From assembly GCF_000220395.1 (NCBI RefSeq), contig NW_004086289.1:1-36065 (forward strand): a stretch of 36,065 bases of DNA. The letters are read 5' to 3'. Under the pieces are notes generated by a model. It was not told the origin of the DNA. It did no database searches and was given only the letters and a program-made list of their open reading frames with translations. Shown here one piece after another: positions 13,298 to 24,000 of this stretch. How positions within the stretch are numbered: position 1 is the stretch's first letter; each line of letters opens with the position of its first letter. This DNA is from Ichthyophthirius multifiliis (lineage: Eukaryota; Ciliophora; Oligohymenophorea; Hymenostomatida). The position numbers were made by a program, and so were the translations under genes.

Positions 13298-13573
13298 ATG
13301 AATAAAAATATTATTCTAAGAAATTTTAGAACGAAAGACCTATTGATATTAGAATAAAATAAATAATTTATGTATTTGGAAGATAAAATATTAGATTTAA
13401 ATAATTATTTGCAGAAATTAAAATAAGAAAATAAATTATTTTTTAAAAAATATAAACTAATGATAAAAAAGATATAAAAATTCGTAAATAAAATATAATT
13501 AGAAAATATCAAAAAATAAATAAGATAATATTAAAAATATATAAATGTAAAAATAATATTAACTTTTTATTGA
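13298..13573 (+). CDS. Short coiled-coil-like ORF, unrecognised
   Basis: The frame runs 91 codons from ATG to TGA, and is open upstream into the tandem repeat, so the true start may be earlier. It encodes a Lys/Leu/Asn/Gln-rich, helical-looking peptide with heptad-like spacing (for example YLEDKILDLNNYLQKLKQEN). There is no signal peptide, no Cys, and no domain I recognise. It may be the C-terminal part of a decayed coiled-coil protein whose N-terminal part is the repeat at 13090-13275. Confidence is low because only TGA stops translation here and the DNA is A-rich. Confidence 0.3.
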
Positions 13574-14507
13574 TATTTTATATTTAATAGATTGCTTTAT
13601 TTGATTATTTATATAGAATATATTTATTATAAAAAGTAAAAAGGAACCTAAAAATTTAATAATAACTAATTTAAAAATTAATAATAATAAAATAAATAAA
13701 AAGAAAATTAATCGTATTATTTTCTAAAAATTAGAAATTAATTTAAAAAAAGAATAAATTTATTACTTAAAAACCAATAAAAATAAAAATAATATTTATA
13801 TAATAATATTAATATTAATATTTATATTTATATTAATATTTGAAGTTATTTAATTAAATAAATATATTAATATATTTTTTTTTGTATTTAAAATTTTAAA
13901 ACTTATTATTTTATTAAACTATATATAATATTTTAATATATTAAAGTTATTAATATTTATATTTAGTCATTTTTATTTTTAATTTTTTAGTCAATTATAA
14001 ATATAAAATTAATAATATTTTTTTTGTAAAATTTAAAATTATCATTTATATGTATAAATATAAATTATAGGAGTTTCTTAATCTTCTTGAAAATTTAAAA
14101 AAAAAAAATTAGTTAAAATAAAAATTTTAATATTTAAATTATGATGAAATAGAGAAGAAAAAATTAAAAAGTCAATTATTAAAAGAATTTTTAATATTGC
14201 AAATTATATAATTAAGTAAAAAAATTTATAATTATTTTAAAATTAAAAGCTTATCAAACAAATACAAAGATATAATCTAAGATTAAATATTTTAGTTTAA
14301 TATTATATAATTTATATTATAAGTATGTAATATTTCAAAATAATTATTTTTTTGATAAAATAGTTTATTATAAAAAAAAGCTAATCAATATTTAATGTTT
14401 ATTCTAGGTAAAGAGATTTTTAATAAACAAAAAATTTACACTATTTCATTTCTAAAAATTAATTAAAAAAATAGATTTATAATAATTTAATTCTGAGAAT
14501 CTTTTGA
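13574..14507. other. A+T-rich stretch, no gene called
   Basis: Open frames exist, but composition is simple and no motif is recognisable. The part from about 14140 could be an upstream piece of the histidine-kinase relic, but I cannot show it. Confidence 0.4.
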
Positions 14508-15600
14508 ATTTATTAAAATAATAATGATGATATAAATAAATTATAAATATGTAAATTTTTATAAATAAAAAGTTGGATTTATTTAAAATTAAGAAAATCA
14601 ATAATAAAGTATTTTCTATTTTTTTGTTTAGTTATTTTTTCCTTTTTAATTAAAGATTTTTTTAATAGTTAAAATTATAATAATAGTGAAAATATTGAAT
14701 ACTTTATACTTTTTGATGTTTTGTTTAATAAATTATTAGCGAAATCTAATACTAAAATATTAAGAATGTAAATTCGAGATTCTAAAATAATTATTAATAA
14801 AAAGTAATATTGTTTTATTAATATTTTTTTTTTATAAAAATATAAAACAGTAAATATACATTTAAAAACCCAACTAAAAATATTAGGATTTAACGAATTA
14901 AATAAAAAATCAATTTTTTTTTTTAGAAAATAGTTACAATAGAATGCAAAATATGAAAAGGAGTTTAAAGACATGCAATAATTTAATATAAATCATTTTA
15001 ATTGTTAATGGTAAAATAAAAGTGTGGCTTTAATTTTTTCTATTAATATATATTTCATAAAATTAATTAATAAAGGATAAGTGGCTAAATAAGAATATAA
15101 ACATAAAATTATATCTACAATAATTCATAATTTAAAAGCTATTTTTTATAAATTTTTTTGTAAAACTGTACTAAAAATATTAATAATATTTTTATTAAAA
15201 AAATATATAAGATAATTATTTTATTATTCTAATAATATTATTAATAAAAGTTAACTTGATAATGATTACAGTTTTTTTGATTATTAGAAAATAAAAAAGA
15301 AAATTTTATGATAAAAATTATTGATTATAATTAAATAAAATACTTTTATTTAAAATTAAAAACATTTTAATATTAAATAATTAAAAAAATATTTTTTATA
15401 TATAAAAGTATTAAATATTAAAATATAAAATTACTAATACTAAAACTTAAAATAAATTATTTTAATGATTACATAAAGCTTGAAAATTTACTTTTAGTAA
15501 GCATAATGAATTAGTAATAATAGAATGTGGAAAATAGTAAATATTGTAAAAAAAAATTATTAATAAAGAATATAAAACCTAAAATAAATAATATGGTATA
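14508..15600 (+). pseudogene. PAS/HisKA histidine-kinase relic
   Basis: An open frame from 14508 to the TGA at 15309 (TAA/TAG as Gln) begins with a membrane-like stretch (YFLFFCLVIFSFLI). It later has a PAS-like end (WQNKSVALIFSIN) followed by EYKHKIISTIIHNLKAI, which resembles the H-box of histidine kinases (E-K-I-x-S-x-x-x-H-x-L-+) with His present but the usual Arg-Thr-Pro changed. In another frame, around 15450-15550, a piece with KFTFSK preceded by LHKA resembles the N-box region of a HATPase domain (NLxSNAxKFT) and is crossed by TGA codons. The order membrane segment, PAS, HisKA, ATPase matches the hybrid sensor kinases expanded in ciliates. The frame change, in-frame TGAs and altered boxes say it is decayed. 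The assignment rests on my recall of the motifs. Confidence 0.45.
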
Positions 15601-15637
15601 TAAAAAAAAAATGATATTTGATAAAAATAATATGTAA

Positions 15638-15664
15638 AATATATATATATATATATATATATAT
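15638..15664. repeat. (AT)n microsatellite
   Basis: An uninterrupted AT dinucleotide run. Confidence 0.9.
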
Positions 15665-15785
15665 GTTATATTAATATAACTATAATTAAAAATATAAAAT
15701 ACAACTCATAAAGAATAATAAAAAAACTTATAAAAATTCTACTATCATTATGAAAATAAAATATTTTGGAATATAATAAAAATAA

Positions 15786-16039
15786 ATGTTATACTATGCT
15801 ACAACAAGAAAGCTAAGTGCAAAATACACTGAAACAAATTTTGAATTAAAACATATTAAAAATCAACATAACTTAGAGGATGATAATGAGGAATAAAATA
15901 TTCAAGAAATTGATATAAAAAAATTTTAAAATACATATAATAAATCAAGAAATAATAATTAAAAAAAAAATCTAAAACTCCAATAATTATTAATAAATTA
16001 TAAGAATTAATACAAAATGTAAAAGAATATAAATAATGA
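15786..16039 (+). pseudogene. Charged ORF with a probable frame break, unrecognised
   Basis: From ATG 15786 the frame gives MLYYATTRKLSAKYTETNFE and then acidic/Gln-rich peptide (LEDDNEEQNIQEID), with codon composition clearly richer in G and C than its surroundings. A run of ten A's near 15960 follows. Past it, the most protein-like frame is a different one (TPIIINKLQELIQNVKEYKQ) ending at TGA 16037-16039. Either a one-base indel in the homopolymer broke the gene, or a base-call error did. It lies just 3' of the kinase relic on the same strand and could be the last exon of that gene. No domain is recognised. Confidence 0.3.
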
Positions 16040-16118
16040 TAATTTATATTTTCATATAAATGTATATAATTTTGTATGTTTTTGTTTATTTACGGACAAA
16101 AGTCCTTTATAATAAAAA

Positions 16119-16121
16119 TAT

Positions 16122-16155
<34 letters not shown>
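16119..16155. repeat. (AT)n microsatellite
   Basis: AT dinucleotide run with one AAAT interruption. Confidence 0.85.
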
Positions 16156-16439
16156 TTTAATAAATAATATATAAAAATGTTTGATAATGTTTTTTTTTAT
16201 TTCCATTATATTTATGAAAAATATTTTTTGTTAAAAACTAGTAATTTTTTCTTTAGAAAATTTAAGAATAAAATAATCTTATATCTATATACAAATATCC
16301 TATGTTATTATTATACAATATAAAGAGATTAAATATTTAAATTTGTAATATTTATAAATCATATTAAAAAAATTATTTAAATTAAAAAAATCTAAATATA
16401 TTTATAGTTCAAGCATTTGTAAATTATATATAAATTTAA

Positions 16440-16930
16440 ATATTTAAATGATATAAATTAAAAGACCTAAATAAAAGCATAATCCTTCCTGACTTTAAAA
16501 CATATATTGTAAAAATAAGGGATTGATCATATGATGATATTTTACTTTTTGAATGTTAGGAAGATTATGTGTAAAATTGAATAAGAATATCTTATTAAGT
16601 GGCTGAAATTTTTATATTTCTTGTTAATTTATATGTTTTAACCTGGAGATATAAGAATATATATTACTAATTTAGCTTGTTTATTTATTTCAAAATTATT
16701 AAAAAGCATTGATCATGTATTTATTTTTATTTAACTCTAGATGTTTTTCGGATAATTATAAGCTTGGGATTTATTGTTTGTACGAGGACATTTATTGTTT
16801 TATTTTGATTAGTATTAAATCAGAAAAAAATGTATTGGAAGTTAGACAAATTTTAACAATTTAATTTTGTTTTTTAATTAAAATTATTTTTTTGAAATTT
16901 AAATATTCAGTTAAGACATTTTTCAATTAT
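16440..16930 (+). pseudogene. Dispersed coding relic, copy A
   Basis: This region has markedly more G and C than its flanks and contains protein-like frames, for example CFSDNYKLGIYCLYEDIYCF followed by ILISIKSEKNVLEV. A diverged second copy lies at about 31820-32250. Both contain TGTAAAATTGAAT and, about 250-290 bases later, GTATTAAATCAG followed by an A-rich segment and TTATGTTTTTGTATTA-like sequence. Frames are interrupted in both. I do not recognise the family; a transposon-derived gene or an old duplicated host gene are both possible. Confidence 0.4.
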
Positions 16931-16939
16931 TATTAATTA

Positions 16940-17165
16940 TTTATTTTCTTCAATGTTTTTTTTTATATATATTTTAATTATTATTTTTTTATAATATTAA
17001 AATAATTTTTTTAATTTTACTTTATAAATAGTTAAAAGATATTAATTTAATTTAATTTTTTTTATTTTATTTTTATTTTTATTTTATTTTATTTTAATTT
17101 TAATTTTAATTTTTTATATTTTATTTTTATTTTTATTTTTATTTTTATTTTTATTTTTATTTTTA

Positions 17166-17196
<31 letters not shown>

Positions 17197-18046
17197 TTAA
17201 TTTTTTTTATCATATATAAAAATAAAATATTGTTATTAATTCATTTAGTTTTTTTGATATTTTTTCGGTTCATAAAAATAAATGAAATTTATATAAAATA
17301 TTAAAATTTATTTATAAAACAAATAATTTATTTTTTATATAAAATATATTTAAAAAATCAATAAAAAATATATTTTTTTTATTTAAACTTTAAAAATTAA
17401 TTTTCAATATTTTCTTAAATTAATATTAAATACTTAATATTTAATAAATTATTTATTTTTAAACTATTTATATAAATGAATATAATATATAGATATATAA
17501 AAAACTTATTATATTATTTAGAAATAATTATTATAATTTCAATAACAATCAAAAACTATTAAATAAATAAAAATTTTTAAATATTTATTTATTGTATTTA
17601 AAATTTGTTTTATAATAATAATTTGCATTAATTTTCTTCTTTTTTTAAAAATCATTAATAAATAATATTTTTTTTATTAAATTAAATAATTTTTTGTAGT
17701 ATTTCTTTATTTGTTCTTAAATTAGATTTTTTTCTCTCATTTTATTATATATTTTTCCATCATATATTTCTTTTTTTATTTATCTGTATTATAATATATT
17801 TTTTCAATTATTATTTATGGTAATATATTTAGTTTTATTAGTATTATTTTATATTAATTTTAATATATATGATTTTATTTTATTTTTATATTATTATATT
17901 ATAATAATAATTATTATTTAATACGTAATTATATAAAATATATTAAAATATTATTAACTATATAAGAAATTTTATATTTAATTATTTTTAAAAATAATAT
18001 TTATATTGTATTTATTTTATCGTAAAAAAAAAAATATATATATAGA
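16940..18046. other. T-rich low-complexity DNA upstream of G3
   Basis: Long T/A runs lead up to the start codon of G3. Apart from the hexamer repeat at 17121 I see no feature. The G3 promoter should lie here, but no motif is shared with the regions upstream of G1 or G2. Confidence 0.5.
17121..17192. repeat. (ATTTTT)n hexamer repeat
   Basis: About twelve nearly perfect copies of a six-base T-rich unit, flanked by looser five- and six-base variants. Confidence 0.85.
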
Positions 18047-21000
18047 ATGTCAAAGGTAGAAAACATAATATTTATCATTTATGTTTTAACTTTGTAATTT
18101 AGATTAAAATTTATATGTTAATTCTTACTGTATTTGTATAGCTATATTATGCTTAAAACAAAGTAATATTTCTATATAATATAATTAAGTCAAATCACTA
18201 TAATTAAGAAAGCTTATAAAAATTTAAATAATATAATAAATTGAAATAAATTTAATTATATACATCGATCATATTTTTTTAAAAAAATAGTGCGTAAAAA
18301 TACTTTTAATATAGTTTTTCATATTTTAAAAAATATTTTTGAATTGTTTAAGGTAAAAAATATATTAATTTTAAAATTTTAAATATTATTAAAAAATAAT
18401 ATAATTAAGGATGTATATTTATTTATCAATACTTTATTACTATTTTATTTTAGTGCGTAATATATACAAAAAAATTATTTTAATATTAATTAAAAATAAT
18501 TTTATTTCTATACAAATAGCAAGTAAAACTAATTTTTTAATATATTTATTAAAATAAATTGATTTGATAGTATGTAAATAAAAAATTAGAAATATCTTTT
18601 TTATTAATAAAAATTAATAATTTTAAGAATGTAAATAAAATAAATATTATAAAAAAAATATAATATTGTTTTTAATAAAAAATAAGGATGTAATAAATTT
18701 TTAAAAATTAAAATTAATTAGATTAAAAGATTGTAAATAAAAAAATATATAAAAAATTATTAAATATATTATAAAATTAGTGCGTAAAAAAATATTAATA
18801 TTAAATAAAACTAATATTATTTATATAGTTAGTATAAATAAATAATAAATAAATTTTTGATAATAAAATTAAATATATTAAAAACTAGTTTGTAAATATT
18901 AAAAATTATTAATAATAATACAAATTAAATTAAAATAATAGTGTGTAAAATTAATACCTAAAATTATTATAAAAAAAATTATCTTCTTTTTGAATAGGTA
19001 AAAATAATAAATAAATTAAAATATATTTTAAATAGAGAGTATTTTAAAATTAAAAATAATAAAATAATATAATTAAAATAAATTCTAATAAAGATTTATA
19101 ATGTAAAAATAATTTATTTAAAATAAATATTAATATAAAATAAAAAGTGCGTATTAAATTTAAAAAAGTCTAATAAAAAATAAAAAATAGAAAGTTAAAT
19201 AATTAAACATTAATAATAATATATTTAAATTTAAAATATATTCAATTTTAAGCAAGTATTTAAATATAAATAATTTTATTTTAAAAATAAAATATTTTAT
19301 TTTAAAATAGTCTGTAACTTTAATAAATTAAGATTTTAGAAAAAAATTATATGTTTATTATTAAAAATAGGGCGTAATAATAAATATTATCATTTTTTAT
19401 TATAATTTATTGAATATAGTATGTAATATTGAATATACTTCTTTTTTTGTTTAAATTTATCGAATATTTATTATAAACAGCAAGTATTATATAATAATAA
19501 ATAATTCAAGTTTAAATTATAAATTTTTTATTTTAAATAGGCAGTAAAATTAAATAATAGAATATTTTGATATATTTTATGAATTTTATATTAATAATAG
19601 TTTGTAATATTAAAAGATATATATTCCAGATAAATATTATCAATATTTTTATTAAAAAGTTTGTAATATATTAAAAAAATAGAAATATTAGTTTAAATTT
19701 ATAAACTTTTTATTAAAATAGTCAGTAATATTATAATAAATATAATTTTTTTATAAATTTATATTTATTTAATCAATAATAAAGTTAGTAATATTAAACA
19801 AAATTACCTTTTTAATTTATAATAGACAGTAATCTTATTCAAAATAAATTTTTTAGTTTAAATATATAAAATTTTTAATACAAATAGGTTGTAATATTAA
19901 ATAAACAGCATTTTAAGTTTTAATTTATCAATTTTTTTCTTTTTTTAAAATAGCCTGTAATATCAAATAAAATAAAATAAATTTTTTATATTAAAATCGT
20001 TTAAAAAATAGTTTGTAATATTAAAAAATATAAATTTTAATTTAAATATATAAATTTTTAAATAAAAATAGGGAGTAAAATAAATGAAATAAAAATTTTT
20101 ACTTTAAATTTAATTTAAAATAGAAGGTAAATTTAATTAAATATAATTTATATTTTAATTTTTTTAATATTTTTATATTTATAAATAGTTTGTAATATTA
20201 AATAAAATAGCATTTTAAAGTCTTAATTAATTATTTATTAAAATAGTAGGTCATTTAAAATTAAATTTCATTTCTAAATATATCAATTTTTTGTTAAAAA
20301 TAGTTAGTAATTTTATATAAATTAAAACTCTTAGTTTAAATTTATCATTTTTATATATACAATAGAGTGTAATATTAAATAAAATGTATTTTTAGATATA
20401 ATGTATCATCTTTTTATTAAAAATAGTTTGTAAAATATAATAAAATAGAAAATGTTTATATATATCGATTTATCATTTAAATATAGAAAGTTATATTTAA
20501 TAAAATATTAATTTTAATTAAAATATTTAAACATTTAAATAAAAATAGGTATTATTAAAAATAACAATTTTAGTTTAAATTTTTAATTTAAATTTTTATT
20601 TTATAAGAAAGTAAAATTATTTAAATATCATTCTTAGTTTCAATTTATATTAAAAAAATAGGATGTATTAATAAAAAATAGTATTATAGTTTAAATTTAT
20701 CAATTTTTTATTAAAAATAGAAAGTATTATTATATAAAAAAGTGTTTTTTATTCAAAACATATCAAAATTTTTTAAAAAATAGAAGGTAATTGTTCAACT
20801 TTAATTATATTAGTCTATAAAATTAAAAAAAACAGCATTTTATGTTAAATGAATTTTATTTTTAAATAAAATAGAAAACAATATATAAAATGAAATATAT
20901 ATATTTTTAAAATTTATTAAATATAAAAAGGAAGTAATATTAAATAAAATAGCATTTATAATTTGAATATATTTATTTTATATTGAAAATAGATTGTAAT

Positions 21001-24000
21001 ATATTAAATAAATTAGTATATATATTAAATTTATTAATATTTTATTAAAGACTGTAATAAATTAAATTAAATAAAATTAAATTTATTTTAACACTTAATA
21101 AAAAAAGCTTGTAATATTAATTAAAATAGCATTTTAGTTAAAATATTACTTTATTATTTTAATAAATAGGGTGTAATATATTAAATAAAATATCATTTTT
21201 TGTTTAAATTTAATAATCTTTTTAATTATAAATAGGCAGTAATATATAATTTTTAACAATTATTATTTTTAATTAAAAATAGATAGTAATGTTTAATAAG
21301 AATTCAATCAGATTTATAATTTTAATTTTTATGAAAAATAGAAAGTATTATAAAATAAAATATATATATTTTTTTTTCAAGAAAAAATATTATAATATAT
21401 TTTTAAAATAAGTGTGTAAATACTCATATCTAAATTATAATTATTTTTGCTTTTTAGACAGTAAATATATTACAATATAAAATGTATTTATTATATTAAT
21501 AGATGAATGGTTACATATAAATCTTAAATTGTTATTTTCATATTTAAGATACAATAATTTTATTAAAATAAAGTAATATAACATTTTATAATTAATTTAT
21601 AATATAAATTTTTAATTATAGGCTGTTATGTATAAATAAATTAATTTATATATTTTCTCATTAATATATATTTATTAAACAAATTTAATTTAAATTTGTT
21701 ATTATTTACGATAGTTTTTTTTAACATTTGATATATAATGACATTTTTAATTAGGATGTATTTTTTTTAATTTATTTAATTTTTAATTTATTTTTATTTA
21801 ATTTTTAGCACTTTGTAATAATTTTTGATTATATAATATTTTTTTTATATTTATAGCGAGTATTTAATGATTTTCTTATTATAATATTAATTCTAATAGA
21901 TAGTAATATTTTATTTTAATTATATAGTTTTTATTAATTAAATAGTGCGTAATTTTATCTATTTCCCACTTATGCATTTTCATTTTTATTTAGGATGTAA
22001 AAATTTTTTAGTTTATCTAATATAATTTTTATATTTAGTAAGTAATTTATTATTTTTCTATTTCTTATAATTTGATAAAAAATATTTAGTGTGTATAAAA
22101 ACCATAATTTGCCTTCTATAAATTTTTTCAAATAAATTTAAAATTAGAGTGTAAAATTATTCGGAAATTAATTTTTATTACCACATATATGAATTTTTTC
22201 ATTATAAATTAATAAAAAGTTAGATGTAAGAAGTTTATAATATTTATATAATATAAAATACATATAAATAAATTAATTAATATTTAAATATACTATTATT
22301 TTAGATATAAGTAATATATTAAAATATTTTTATTTTACTATTTATAATTGATTTTTACTTTTTATTGAATTTATCTACGAAAATAATTTTAATTAGCCAT
22401 TAGTATATTTTTATTTCTTTTAATATATATAAATATTTATATATTTTTTAAAATTTATTTTATTAAGTAAGTAAAACACAAAACATATCTAAAAAATAAT
22501 TTAATTTATAATTAATTGATTAGACGGAAGTAACATTTTTAAATTGATTTATTTTAATATCGTAAAGCCTGTATAATTAATTATATTTTTATCTGTAACT
22601 CTGAAAAAATAATTTTTTTAAATAGTGTGTAAATATTTTATTTTTTTAAATATATTATAATACTTTTTATAAATATAGAGTGTAAATATGATTTGTATTA
22701 TTATTTTGTAATTAATAATAGGATGTAACTTTAATATTTTTCCTTATTATATCAACTAATATCTAATATTAATAGCTTGTATAATTTATTTTAACATTTT
22801 TAATAATTTGTTATTTATATTTTTTTTAAATATAGTGTGTACTTATTTTTTCTTTATAAATAAATAATGAATAAATAAAGCTTGTAATGTTATTATAAAA
22901 GTTTACCAATTTAATATTTTAATATAAGCAAGTAAATAAATATCATATATTTAACATAAAATAATTTATTTTTTAAAAAAGTGCGTAATAATGAATTTAT
23001 CTATTTAAATTAATTTTTAAATTTATAGATAGTAAAAATATTATAAAATATTTAATTAATATATTATATTATTAAATTTATTTAAATATTTAATTTTTAT
23101 TAATAAGAGCGTAATTATTTCAAATATTTTAAATATCTAATTTTACTATATTTAAGCTAGTAAAATCTTTTAATGTTAAAACATTTACAAATTAATTCCT
23201 TAAATAGATTGTAATAAATACTCTCTTAAATTTATTTTAATATTCTTATTATTTATAGTTAGTATGATTAATTATAATTCATTTTTTTTAAATAATTTTA
23301 TATAGTCAGTAAATTTTGATTTTATAATTTTGATAATTATTATAAACTACAATAAGGGGGTTTTATCATTTTTTAATTATTTAAATTTATTATTTACTTA
23401 TTACAGACAGTAAATTATAATTACTTTTTTTAAAATATTTTTTATATTAAAGTATGTAATTATTAAATAAATTTCACTTTTTAATCATAAAATAGATTGT
23501 AAGAATATTTTTTAATTAATTAATATACATAATATAATATATTTTTAATATAAGGCAGTATGAAATACATATATATATATATATATATATATATCTATAT
23601 ATATATATATATATCTTTTTTGAATTCCTTTTAATATTAGGATGTAACTTTTTCAACATATTTTTCTAATAATATTTTTATTATTATTAAATATTGAAAT
23701 GATAGTCAGTAAATATATTAGTTATAAAAACATAATTTAATTTATCTAATTTTAGAAAGTAGTTTATTTATTTTTTATTTACTTATTTAAAATTACTGAA
23801 TCTAAATTAATTAGAAATTAGTAAAAATTCTCAGAATTAATATAAATTGTTTAAATCTTTTCAATTTAAATAAGATAGTAAGATATATTAAAAAATTTTA
23901 ATCTTTTTAATTTTTTATATATAGTGCGTTGAAATTAAAATTTATTAATAATTTTGTTTATTTTACTTTTATTTAAATTACAGACTGTAATAATTATAAC

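Noticed and set aside
14675-14974. Minus-strand ORF of 99 codons
   Set aside because: It is antisense to the histidine-kinase relic, composed mainly of Phe/Tyr/Ile/Leu/Lys, and without recognisable features. The plus-strand reading has kinase-like motifs.
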